From: Botryosphaeria dothidea
Lineage: Eukaryota; Ascomycota; Dothideomycetes; Botryosphaeriales; Botryosphaeriaceae
DNA length: 64,000 bases
Assembly: GCA_011503125.2 (NCBI GenBank)
Contig: WWBZ02000051.1
Span: 2,852,001 to 2,916,000 of the forward strand
Direction: 5' to 3'
Position numbers and translations under genes: made by a program. The notes below the pieces were generated by a model. It was not told the origin of the DNA. It saw only the letters and a list, made by a program, of their open reading frames with translations, and did not search any database. The first letter of the stretch is position 1. Each line of letters opens with the position of its first letter. Shown piece after piece: positions 11,301 through 22,126 of the stretch.

Positions 11301-12475
11301 TTATAACGCTTTTCCGGGTGTCGCGCCAGCTGTTGGAGTGACAGGACTGGTAGGCGCAGTCCCCGCTCTGCTCTTGCTTCTCTTAATCTTTGCGGGCTTC
11401 TTGGCAGGTATACCGCCAGCACCTGCAAGATCTGGACTGGCAGCCAAAGCGGGCGTGCCAGGCTTGCTGTCCGTCTTGGTTCCATCTGCAGCGGCGGCGT
11501 TCGATGCCTTTGCCGCGGCAGCGGCGGCAGCAGCCTCAGCCTGTTTGCTTTGCGTCTGCTGAACATGGCGCGTCGTTGCGCTGAAATGGAATGAGCCAGG
11601 CTCGCCAATGATTGGATTGGTGTCCATGAATTCGTCCTTGAATGATCTGAAAAGTTGGAATGACTGCGATAGAGCACCCATCGACGTGGCTGCCGCAGCC
11701 GCGTTTGTGTTCTTGGCCTTTTGTGGCTGTTGAGGGTCACCGGTCTGGCCTTGAGAAGAGCTGGAGACATCACCGATATCCATGACCGAAGAAGTATCTC
11801 CATTGGGACTGCCTGCGCGGCTTGAACGGCGAGAAGCGTTTGCGGAAGCGTTGCTTTGCTTGAGCGACAGCGAAGGCGGGTAGTAGGTGTAACCGCGGCC
11901 GGAGGTATATATGGGGAGGGAGGAGGCGATAGAGAAGAACTTGGTCAGGGAAGTGGTGGCTGCGAGCTGCGAGCAATGAGTTAGCACTTGATATACGAAA
12001 CAGACACGAAGCAAGGCAGAGACATGAAAGTAAGAGGGAGGAATACAATTTTGTTGCCAATGATATCCTCAAGAGAAGCAGCCTGGTAGATGTTCTCCCC
12101 GATTACGTAGTAGGTACCCAGCACGGTGATGTCCTCCTCGTTGCCGGCGCGCTTCCGGCGCTGCTGCTTGCGGAAGACGTAGATGCCAGTATCGGTGCCA
12201 TCGGGACGCGGCTCCGGTTCGGCCACAACCATGAACTCAAGCCCCTGCATACTGCGCAGCCGCATTTCAAATTGGTGTCGATCCACCAGCCACGGCTCCC
12301 CTCTGTGCTGCATGAACAGGGCCCAGTTGTTGGAGGTGCGGTCGAAGAAGTCGGACTCCATGAAGTACATGTGGACGGTCTTGGAGTGCAGGCCACCGAA
12401 GAACTGCAAGTTGCTGAGGGCAAGAGGACTGCGCCATTGGCGCTCGTCGAGCGGCGTCTCCTGGATCTGGGCCAT
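11301..12475 (-). CDS. med6: Mediator complex subunit 6
   Basis: Head-module subunit of Mediator, which links transcription factors to RNA polymerase II in the nucleus. Exons (minus) 12475-12047 and 11966-11301 give 364 residues; the 80-nt intron (GTATTC...CGCAG) is phase 0. The diagnostic Med6 block is clear: LQFFGGLHSKTVHMYFMESD followed by FFDRTSNNW within residues 20-55, then strands with LEFMVVAEPEP and YYVIGENIYQA near 80-135. The second exon continues with LTKFFSIASSLPIYTSGRGYTY and then a long Ala/Ser/Pro/Lys-rich tail with basic patches (KKPAKIKRSKSR), common in filamentous fungi. Start at 12475 chosen because Med6 homology begins a few residues later; the frame stays open upstream to 12859, overlapping the neighbour's first exon, so an N-terminal extension cannot be excluded. 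The gene is head-to-head with the MMtag gene. Confidence 0.93.
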
Positions 12476-12734
12476 GGCGGGCGACGGAGGCACGGCGACG
12501 GAGGCACGGCGACGGACAGTTGCGGGGGTTTGGCGGGCGGGCGACGGTGAAGTGAGGTTGGCGGCGCTCGTAGGGCTGAATGGCGCTAGTGCAAGCTTGG
12601 GCCCCCAAGCACGTCGATGCCCCGTTCCGTCGCGTCTCCTCGTGCTTTTCGTCCCATCCACCCTCGTCGATCGCCTCATCGCGCGTTGCACCTGACTCGC
12701 AAAGCATTCACAACGCGTTGCCAGCTGCTCGGCC
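12476..12734. promoter_or_regulatory. Shared promoter of med6 and the MMtag gene
   Basis: Only 259 bases separate the two divergent start codons, so both promoters must lie here or overlap the transcripts. Immediately upstream of the med6 ATG (12481-12515) is a direct repeat of the 14-mer gcgacggaggcacg, present twice in tandem plus a partial third copy. No TATA box was identified. Confidence 0.6.
12481..12515. repeat. 14-bp tandem repeat in the med6 leader
   Basis: Two perfect tandem copies of gcgacggaggcacg plus a partial third copy, ending a few bases from the med6 start codon. Such GC-rich short repeats can arise by slippage. Confidence 0.75.
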
Positions 12735-13870
12735 ATGGACTTGGTCCAGTCCGTCCGTAAAGATGGCTCCAGGTAAGCCTGCAACCCACCTTTGCCGAGG
12801 ACAACCCTCCCCATCTGTACTTCAACACCGCTTTCTTTCAGATTTGCACAAGCCCTCAAAGCTCCGCAGCATGGCTCGGCTCATCAGCCCCGTCATTCAG
12901 TCTCAAGTTGGGTCCACTTGCGCAACTAACGCCCCTGTCAGAGGCTCTCAAGCCATCGGAGACAATGTCGATGTCGAGGGCATTCGGAGCTCCAACCATA
13001 GAGAGAACTACTTGGGCCACTCCATCCTCGCTCGTAAGTCCTCGCGCCAAAGTCTTTGCGTCCAACTTCAAGTTCCGCGCCGTCTTCGCTGTCATACCCA
13101 CTCATCTCACTTTTCTTCGTCCATGTTTGACCTATCTTGCAGCTGTCGGCCGTTCTGAACGCCGCCGCGATCAGATGTTCTGGGCTCGTGACAAGCCCTT
13201 CAATGTCGAGGATGATGAGCTGAAGAAGGAGTTCAAGGAGGCTCAGATCCGTGAGAGGAGGGCGCTGAATGAGTCTCTCGGCCGTCCCATTGACGAGGGA
13301 ATTGAAGAGCTGCTCAACCCCAAGCCGAGTCTTCCTGCCGTTCCCAGCCCCATCCCCAGCCAGGACACCAAGGAGCGCAAGGAGCGTCGCCACAAGCATC
13401 ATCATCGTCGCCAACACCGCTCCCGTTCTCCGCGTCGTCGTCGTCACCGTTCTGGATCTCGTTCGCCCGGTCGTCTTCACCACCGCTCTCGCCGCGACCG
13501 TAGCCATTCTCGTGAGGATCGCAGCGACCGTCGCCACCGCCCCCGCTACAGCGAGCGTGACCGCAGCCGTTCTCGTGAGCGCCGCCAGCACCACCGCGAG
13601 CGTAGCCAGGATAGGGACGAGCGTCGTCCTCGTCACCGCGAGCGAAGCCGTGACCGCTCCCCGGAACCTCACCGTCGTCGCGAGCGCGAGACCAGCCGTG
13701 ACCGCTCTCCGGTTGATCGTCGCCCCCGCTACCGTGCCCGCGAGCACTCCGAGGAGGCCAGCTCCCATGTAAAGACTGGCGACGGCAACTATGCGCAGCG
13801 TCGCGACCGCGAGGGCTCGCACGTCTCGGACCATCAGCGCTCTCGCCGCGGCAGTGGCACTCGCTACTAG
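12735..13870 (+). CDS. MMtag-domain (MMTAG2-like) RS-rich protein
   Basis: Exons 12735-12772, 12942-13033 and 13143-13870 give 285 residues; introns of 169 and 109 nt, phases 2 and 1. The joined N-terminus starts MDLVQSVRKDGSR, continues through HRENYLGHSILAPVGR and ends the conserved part with FWARDKPFNVEDDELKKEFKEAQIRERRAL. This is the 'multiple myeloma tumor-associated protein 2-like N-terminal' domain (also called kinase phosphorylation protein). HRENYLGH and APVGR are only rebuilt when both introns are spliced, which supports the model. From about residue 125 the protein is a long Arg/Ser/His/Asp-rich tail with many RS, RDR and RSRS units, typical of splicing-associated nuclear proteins. 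Exact function is unknown; a role in pre-mRNA processing is inference from composition. The expression of this gene may be coupled to med6 through the shared promoter. Confidence 0.85.
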
Positions 13871-14314
13871 GTTATCCTGTGGGTAGGTTCACATTCAGCG
13901 GGCGACATCGGCCTCTTTGAGGTTGGTTACCATGATGCTTCTTTCTATGATACCCATTCGAAAGGGAGACTCCACTCTCAAGGAGATGCCCACTGCTAGG
14001 TACATGCAGGTGGAATCCTAGCTTCTACGAGTATATTTCTCTGCGTCTCTTGTATTATAACAGATGCGTCTTTGCACACATGTATTGCATCAACGTCAAT
14101 CCAAAAAAGTTATTCCAGTCCTTGCAACTGTCACTTGACAAGCATATACACGATACTACTTCGTCATAAGCATTATATGTATACATGGTACATTGCTATT
14201 CATGCAAACCGCATTCCGTTCAAACACGCACGACCGCCCAAATGCAAACCAAAACCCCACCCCGTTTTCTACTAACCCCATGTAAAGCATCCTTCTTTTA
14301 ACCCATTTCGGATT
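13871..14314. other. Convergent intergenic region
   Basis: This stretch is AT-richer than its flanks and lies between two converging genes; it should hold both 3'UTRs. No gene or structured RNA was recognised. Confidence 0.5.
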
Positions 14315-17300
14315 CTACAACCACCCAAAAACCTCTGCATTACTCAAGAAACTCCACCACGTGCCTCCGATACCAACGAACACGGACACCACATCTACAA
14401 CGATAAGTACCAACGCCGCCATCATGAACCGTGGGCTGAAGATCCTGTACAACATGAGATGCCTGCGCAGATGACCGGCCCAGCACGTCGTCGCCAGCGC
14501 AACACCCGCGTAGAAGAGCATGTGCGTGGCCACCGCCTGGGCGACGTCACCCAGCAGCCCCTTCTTCTTCGGCGGCTGCTTCCACAGCGCGGTGGCGGGC
14601 ACGGCGACGGCGGCGAGGATCTGCGCGCCGAAGGTGTTGAGGATGACGAGGAGCGGGGACCAGGGGTAGTGGATGGATTTGAAAGGAAGGAAAGCCGACT
14701 CCCACTGGATGCTGGAGAGAGTGGCCTGGTGGCCGGTCTTGAAGAAGTGGAAGGAGCCGAGGAGGGCGAGGACGGTGGGGCCGACGGCCGTGTTGGAGAG
14801 CTTGTTCGTGTCGACGATCTCGAGGAGGCAGAAGATCTGCCAGAGCAGGACAGCTAGGGAGCCACCGCCCATGGGCTTCTGGACGTGGATGACAGCGAGC
14901 GCCCAGGCGGTGATGAGGAGAGCGTAGCGCGAGCCGTGGATGTTGGCGTAGCCCAGGATGATGATGGAGGTGCGCCCGCCCTGCGAGACGACGGCTGGAT
15001 CGTTGGCGTCGGATGGCTTGGCTTCGTGCGTCTCGATCTTGAGGAGCGGCGTGCACCAGGCGTATACGACGTAGCCGACGCCCAGAGCGATGCCAAAGGT
15101 CACTCGTGAGAAGACAACACGGATACCCTTTTGAGATTGCTTGGAGAACTCAAAATAATCCATATCATCGGCAGCGTCGAATGCCCAGAAAAGGGCACTA
15201 AGGAGGAGACAGACGCGGAACGAGAAACCGAGCCAGAACTGTGCCATGCTCTGGAAGGACCTAGTACGATTGTAGAAAGTCTTGACAATCTCAGGGAGCG
15301 CGGCTGAAAGCAGGAAGGGAATGGCCAACTGCCAAATGGCCGAAGTAGAAGAGGTTGACGACGCGTAGTAGGTAGATTTGCAAAATGGCATCTGTTCCTC
15401 CCGGCAAAGCCTCGAGAAAGATGCCACACGAGCCAGTATGACGAAGATTACTGACTGGGTGCATCCAAGAATACGGTCCTCTGGTGCTTCCTGCCTCATG
15501 GAGGACGCAAAGAAGAGTACACCAAATGTGCAGAGGAAGTACATGAGGATTTCGTCCTCCCAAATCGTGAAGGAGTTTGATGCGAACCCAATAGAGAGGA
15601 GCGAGGGTAGCACCACACTAATCGAGCCCCAGAAAGATCTGGGGAAGGGAGATGAGACCCTGAACTTGGCGGTCACTAGGGAGGACGAAAGTCCGGCGAG
15701 CGCAAAGACGGCAGCGCCGAAGATGGCGGAATGTTGCACCTCAAAGAAGGGAATGAGAAATCCCACTCCTGCACCCCCGGCAACACCAAACACGAAGCCA
15801 CTGACACCGCGAAAAAGAAGGAGAGGCGTCAGATCTGTCTGATCACCATCCACTCCGCGGGCATAGATGACAAGAATAGCAAGGGACCACGCGAGAATGC
15901 CGATGCCCTGGAACATGCTGACAACATGGAATTCTGCCCAAAGGCTACGACATCTGCTCAAGGTGAGCTTCTGGTAGCTAGCAAACTTCTCATAAGCTTG
16001 CTTGAAATGGTGCGGCGTGGGTCTCTTCGTCTGCTTGACGGCCTCCCAAGCCTTGTTGGCGGCTTTCCAAAGCGTAAGACGGGGAAGCTCATCGGCTTCA
16101 TCGAGACCTTTGGCTAGAGCATACTCGTGCTGGTAGCGATGAATTTGAGAAGCAGCCAGCCTATTGACAAGGGCCAGGTTCTGGAAATCGTCACCGTGAC
16201 GGCCGACGAAAGCTTCCTCGATGGGCTTGCCCAGGCTATTGAACGGAATGGGGAGTCCAAGAAGGAGAGAAAGTGTAGGAACGAGATCGATCTGAGCAAG
16301 AGGTCTTTCCTTCGCAGTTGCAGGAGGCGTGACGAATTCTGGCGAGCTCCGACCAAAGATACCCTTCTTCGAATACATCCAGAGAGCCGCCTCAACCTCG
16401 TCTTCCGATTCTCCGCCATGATCACCCTTCGAGTCCATACCATGGTCACCCATGACCACCAATAGCGTCTCATCGTCAATGACCTTGATGACTTTGCGGA
16501 AGACATCGTCCATCTGTTGGAGTTTGGCGGTCATGGCAGGATGATCAGGACCATAACGGTGGCCAGCATGATCGACACCAAGGTAGTGACCGATGAGGAC
16601 GTCCCATTTCTGGGAATACTCCGGCTGGATGTAGGGGAACAGATGCTCGGTAACTCCATCGTCGACGGTGTGCAGATCCCACACGTTGAAGGAATCGTAT
16701 GGCCGAGTAAGCTCCGGATCAAAATAGCCCGGGAACAACGAGTGCCAGGTGTCGTCACCAAGATGCACTATGTTCTTGCTTGCGTTCCTCAGCTGCCCGA
16801 TCAGATTGTCCTCTTCAATGGCTGTTCCAGCAAAGTTTGATCCCGCATCAATGAAGGTGGGGAGAGTGCCCGTTGTCAAACCCTTCAACCTCTGCAATGT
16901 AGTGGTCGGCGGATCCGAAATGAAGGGCAAGAGGAAGGCATTGTTTGGCTGCTGCGAGGCAGTCTCGTAGAAGATGGGAATGGCGTTGTGGAAATGATGC
17001 GGCGCGGAATCATCCTCGGTGGGATGGAAGGGAACGGTGAAGTCGTAGCGCAGAGCGTCGACGATTATGACCACGGCCTTCTTGAACGTCTTCGGGTGCC
17101 AGCAGCCATTCTCAGGCGAGCCCGCGACGAACGAACCTTGCAATTCGGTGGGCGGGACGGCGCATTCGGACTTGTCGTCGAGGACGAGACGCGTAAGGAG
17201 GAAGCCGGTGGTGAAGAGGTAAATGCCCAAGACGTGCAGCAGGCTTCGGTGGGTCAGCTTCGTGACGAGAGTATCAGACGAGGGCAGCTCACCCGATCAG

Positions 17301-17486
17301 GAAGAAAAAGGCGACAAGCAGGCTGTGCGAGGACTTGAACTGGAGCTCGCGGCGCTTGTTGGCTATCTTTGCGTCGGTAGAGCTGTTGCGCAGGCCCTGG
17401 GCCTCTTCCCGCTCCTGCTTAGCCTTGGCGGCGGCGAACTGGGCGGCAATGCCTTCAAACTCCGTCTTGGGCTTCCCATCCTCCAT
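14315..17486 (-). CDS. gpi13: GPI ethanolamine phosphate transferase 3 (Gpi13/PIG-O)
   Basis: ER membrane enzyme that adds phosphoethanolamine to the third mannose of the GPI precursor, the group later joined to proteins. Exons (minus) 17486-17293 and 17243-14315 give 1040 residues; the 49-nt intron (GTGAGC...CGAAG) is phase 2 and its removal restores GLLHVLGIYLF in the first membrane helix. Order: short cytosolic N-terminus rich in Lys/Glu; membrane helix near 55-80; lumenal alkaline-phosphatase-like catalytic domain (about 110-400) with VVIIVDALRYDF, the family-specific GYFDPELTRPYDSFNVWDLH, IGHYLGVDHAGHRYGP and the metal-binding GDHGMDSKGDHGG; then about a dozen hydrophobic helices to the C-terminus. 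Length fits Gpi13 family members. It is functionally linked to the glucanosyltransferase at 59 kb, which needs a GPI anchor. Confidence 0.95.
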
Positions 17487-18387
17487 TGGCGCTGAGATTG
17501 GATGGCTACCGCGTGTACATCGAGCTGTGGGGTGAAGATGACGGGGAGGACGTGGCTTGGAAATAATGATGCTCGGCGGAAAGTCGGCTGCAACGCTGTC
17601 AAGGAGCTCCCCCTGGCCCCGGCATCATCGAGCTTGTCATTCGCCTGCCGCTGCTTGTTGCTGTTGCAACCCAGATTTAGTAAACGACCGTGCCGGCTCG
17701 CTTCTAGGTCTGTCCTGAAGTATTGCAACGAGAAGCGCATATAGGCATGGGGAGTTGAAGCATTCGTCGGGACGTGAATGCACCCAATGCAGCTGAACAT
17801 TTTCACCCAGACGAACGCTCAGCTCCACACAGCGGCGGCATGTGGCAATACTTTCGAGACGGACCTCGTTCACGCGTACGACGACTATACGAGCGATCGT
17901 CACGAAACGAAATCGCATTCCCATCCCCAACCGCCCCGAAGCAAGCGACTGGGTATGATTTGAGACTATCATACATTACAGAATAAAAACTATTAACAGG
18001 GACCGCAGTTCCACAGGAAGCTATCCAGGCATCGCTCTTTTACTAGTTGCCGAACGCTTCAGAAGGTAGGAAAGGGCAAAGCCTTTCGATGGTGCAGCTC
18101 CAGAGCTTTTCCTCCCCGAACAACGCCAACGCTCAAAAAGGTTGTTGTCGCGCGCGTGATGGATAGCAATGGGGATAAGACAGTAGAAAATAAAAACCGG
18201 CGGTAAGACAAACACAGACTGCCAGGGAATCTGTACAAAATCGTCATGAAAAGGAAACAATCAGTCGTAGCCAAAGGCGTGAGTCTTTGTTGTTGAGTTT
18301 AGGGACGGTGCGTGCAATTCCGGAGTAGGTTGAGTTGAGCAGTGCTATGGCTCGGGAGCTGCGGCAACAGTTGGAGGCGCATGAACT
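17487..18387. other. Gap upstream of gpi13
   Basis: It contains the gpi13 promoter and leader and, near 18000-18387, probably the 3'UTR of the next minus-strand gene. The open frames lack protein-like features. Confidence 0.45.
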
Positions 18388-18957
18388 CTAGACCGAGTAC
18401 TCGTTCTTCTCGTTCGTCTTCTCCTTCAGGCCGCCGATGCGTTCGAGGTCGAGAGACTGGAAGCGGTCGTTTTCATCCTTCTGATACGGCGGGAGCTGCT
18501 CCTCATTCAGCGGCTCCAGACCAACACTGTGCTCTCCAACGCGGACCACAACGACTCTTCCAGACTGCTTGTTGCCCTTGTCGTCAACCTCTTCGGGGAA
18601 CGTAATGCGGATCTCGGGGACGGGGCTGTCGGGCGTGTGTTGCTCGTTCATAAACGTCTCCTTCTCGTTGTAGACATATACCGCCGAGCTGCGGTTATTG
18701 CTGTACGGGGGCGCCGTGGTGATGGTGAGGCTGCGGTGATGCGACGACATGCGCTGCGTCGAACGGTCCTCGTTGTACATGGGGAGTTCCGACCTCTTCT
18801 TGGCGTTGCGCGCGCGGCGGAGTAGGAACAGCGCAAAAACTGAGAGAATTGCCACGGCGCAGAGGACGACTAGTGCGATGAGCAGATTCATCATAGTTGG
18901 CGTGAGCGGAGCATCGTCGGCATCGTCGCGGCGGACCAGAAAGTGGGTCGGGTTCAT
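18388..18957 (-). CDS. Small single-pass membrane protein, unknown function
   Basis: A single open frame of 189 residues with a clear ATG. Layout: short N-terminus with an RRDD segment; one strong membrane helix (about 22-45, MMNLLIALVVLCAVAILSVFALFLL) ended by a basic stop-transfer RRARNAKKR; then a cytosolic-type tail. The tail has PMYNEDRS, YVYNEKETF, a well-ordered VPEIRITFPEEVDDKGNKQ, a strand VVVVRVGEHSVGLEPL, a PPY motif (EEQLPPYQKDE) and a C-terminal RFQSLDLERIGGLKEK. I recall similar unnamed proteins in other Pezizomycotina, so it is probably conserved, but I cannot name a function. The PPY motif could recruit a WW-domain protein such as an Rsp5-type ubiquitin ligase (inference). Confidence 0.75.
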   Translation of the reverse strand: MNPTHFLVRRDDADDAPLTPTMMNLLIALVVLCAVAILSVFALFLLRRARNAKKRSELPMYNEDRSTQRMSSHHRSLTITTAPPYSNNRSSAVYVYNEKETFMNEQHTPDSPVPEIRITFPEEVDDKGNKQSGRVVVVRVGEHSVGLEPLNEEQLPPYQKDENDRFQSLDLERIGGLKEKTNEKNEYSV

Positions 18958-21900
18958 GGTGAAGTGAGCGTCAGAGATTCGATAGAGGTGACGGCGGCTT
19001 CTGCGCGTATCCGTTCGCTGAGCTGAAAACTGGGTCGGTTCTCTGCACCATTGTTAGCAGAGACCGGGCGGGAACGAGGCGATCCATGCATGTGCTGTTT
19101 CTTCGAAGGTTGTTCCGGGGATTTCAGGACGGATGCTACGTACCGGCGCAAGGGGAGCGGATGGCGGTGGGCACAGACCGGGTCGCGCGAGGCTCGTCGT
19201 CGTCTTCGAGTGGGGAAAGAGCGTACGCAGGGCCGCCAGCTGAGAGAGTGAAGCTGGCTGCTGCTGTGAGGGAAAGAGCGACGAAGTTCGAAGAGAGACC
19301 TTAGTAGTGAGAGAAGGTTGGAGATGAAAAGAGGGCGCGACTGAGGAGTTACGGAGGCATCTGCCATGCTTAGCGCCTCTGCGCGGAGATTACACTTCAC
19401 GATCCTCACGACGCCTGCCCAATTAGGGGACGAGAACAAGCGCTGTTGATCGCGCAACGGGGCCTGCGCGCCCGAATGCAGTGCGGCTTCACCCAAAAGA
19501 GCCGCCGGCTGGGGCCAGAACGGGCGCGAGGATCCATGGCGATGACGCTGGACAGTGAGGCCAGTGCCGAATATAGAACAACGGGGGCTCTCAGGAGGCC
19601 CCGGTACAAATTAACCGGCCCAGCGGGTGGAGCACGAAATGAACGATGAAGAACACGTTGGACATTGACATTATCAGCACTCAATATAAGTATTTCCTCT
19701 CTGAATAGGGTTCGATTAAGCTTATCTGCTACTTCGTCCATCTGAAGCATCCAAGGTTTCGGCGTTGAGTAGAGATCTGGGGTGGAACAAGGAAACCCCC
19801 CCAGCGCCTCGACACGCCGTGCCTCACCTCGGCGTGAACATCGGCTCGAGAGTGGCACATTCTCCAGCGCTTGGCCTCGAGGACATGGCCCGAGGGGACG
19901 CGCAGAGCAACCCTGCCAATTGCGCAGCCAAGCCCGCCCTGCCATGGCGGCTGCTCTCTACGATCCACGACCCGGAAACCGCCTGGAAACGCCTTGCTGA
20001 TGCTCCCTCTCTTGTGCCGAATCAGCGCGTCGTACGATCCCGATTCTTTGCGTCCATCGGAAGGATGTGTCGGTAGGGTGACATGGGCGAGGCAAAGTCA
20101 TACACATCGCCAGTCAGGTGCCTGAGGCCATTCGACCGGCCCAACAACACCTGCAGCCAGAACGAGGCCGCAACGCCGCTGAGCATCTCGCATGCGCCCG
20201 CCATTGGGTCGATCCTCTGAGTCCGGGGTGGGGAAGCGGACACCGGTGTCTCTGCAGCCTCTGGCGCGTCCGCGAGGGTGCGCCCGCTGACATGGAGCGT
20301 TCCTCCTCCCTTTTGTCTGTTAGGAGACGCCGTGACTTGAGAGATCCAGCTCTTCGCAACGCGGCCCTGAAACGCCGGCAACGGTTAAGATGCGAGCTGG
20401 TCCCTGCGAGGCTGGGTTATGCGAGAAGACAGACGAACGAGGCGGACAACATGGCTACAGGAAAGCTGGCCACGCGCCACGCGCTAGCCATGAGCCGGAA
20501 GGCGGCGGCCTGGCCCTCAGTTGGAGCGGCTGCAAGAGTAATAGCTCCGCTGCAGCTGATGAGAATGTGCTGCTGCCGTGGTACAAATGACGAGGGCTCG
20601 CGGCGGCGGGAGGGCAATTAGGAATCGAGACACGATGCCGCGACTGGATGACCTATATCAGCATCTCTGTATGGCCTAGCGGATTGAATGCGGGCGGCGT
20701 TTGTACGCGGAAAGCTGCCTGGCCTGAGGGATGGTACAGGCTACTGGTACCGGCCCGCTAGGCTAGGCTAGCTCCCGAGTCTGTACAAGCGTGGTGGCCC
20801 AGCGCTGCCTTGTTTGCGAGAACATGGGGCGTGTAGCGAGGCGGATCACGGAGCGGTGTGGCTGGTTAGGAATTTGAGATGGGCGTGGAGGAGGGCAGAT
20901 GGTGGAGCGCGTGATGATGGATATTCTCCGAGCGGCATGGCTCGTACCGCAGGGCCGTGACGCCGTTTCAGGAACAAATTTGCCCCACGGGCGGGCGCGG
21001 GAAGGCGCGGACGGGTGGTGTCGTGCGTAGACGCAGGTGGGGACAGGCCTCATTCAACACGCAGCAGCAGTTGCAAGAGTCAGCCGGACGGGCATGCGGT
21101 TGACGGCTGCAACACGGCCGTGCTGACGAAGGCCTCTACGCCCCACCGTCCAGCTGCAGCGCAACGGCGCAGGCGACAGGACGATTATTATTATGTAGGC
21201 GAGCGGCGGTGAAACAGCACAGAGGGTTTTGGTACATCTCCGGTCAGAAGAGCGACGAGAGCACGGAGAGCAGTGGGCCCTGATCTACGGCTAGTAATGG
21301 GATGGCCGCCCGTTGCTCAGGCCCGCGCTTGGTAGTCGTGTGCTCGACACGCCGGCGTTGCAACAGGATTCGACGCGGCAGCAAAGAGCCGCAGCCATGA
21401 GGTAGCGAGCCGGAAGGCGATCACCTACGCCAAATTTAGGCGCACTCCGCGACCCCCAAGCTTCTAGTGCCAGCAGCCAGCCCAAGCGTCTCAACTTTCA
21501 ACACCACACGCTCCCATCGCCAGCGGCCTCTCGCCTCGCTGCCCTCCAGACACCCACGCCCCGCTCCCGAGCCCTCGAGCCCACCCTGCCCGCAGGTCCC
21601 TTCGCCACGACGCGCCAGATTCCTCGCATCACCGTCCGGACACCCCTTGCTTCTCCACCATTCGCGACACCTGCGCAGCTTTCTTGGTCCCCGTTGCCTT
21701 CCACTGATGCGTCCCTTGGAATTCCGCTTCGAGCCTAGCATGCGCAGCGGTTGACACACGTACAAAGCCCTCTCTAATTACGCCCTACCCAAGGGGTGCG
21801 CGACTGCTGCGACAGGTCATATCACGCTCCCACGATCCGCCGCCCGAACACCAAGCTTCGACCTTTCTTCTTCACCTCCTGCCAAGCGCGCTGTACATGC

Positions 21901-22126
21901 TCTGTCCATTTTCATGATAACAACCCTACAAAGGTCCGTCCTCCGCCGCTCCGCCCCGCCCGGTTGCCTGAGCCCGCTGTGTGCTGACTGCCTGCCGCCC
22001 AACCTTCAGCTCATCCACAATACATAATCACCGCCCACAGTACATTCTCACCCCGCACATCCCGCCTGTATCCACCTCACTCCTCCATCCACCACCACCC
22101 AATCACTCTGCTATCGCTCGCACATA
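18958..22126. other. Long gene-poor gap with CT-rich leader
   Basis: About 3.2 kb without a recognisable gene. The first several hundred bases are the upstream region of the small membrane-protein gene. From about 19.4 to 21.3 kb the sequence is GC-rich; all open frames are short, overlap on both strands and have Arg/Ala/Gly compositions typical of chance frames. From about 21.45 kb it becomes strongly C- and CT-rich on the plus strand up to the Pumilio start, as expected for a long leader (possibly several hundred nt with small upstream ORFs). I could not find a tRNA or repeat family here. Confidence 0.45.

Noticed and set aside
12938..13834. 298-codon minus-strand frame, Val/Ala/Thr-rich
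   Set aside because: It is the reverse complement of the Arg/Ser/His repeats of the MMtag protein; the apparent hydrophobic repeats are an artefact of those codons.
19690..19730. GGGTTCGATTA, resembling a tRNA B box
   Set aside because: No cloverleaf could be drawn around it on either strand.
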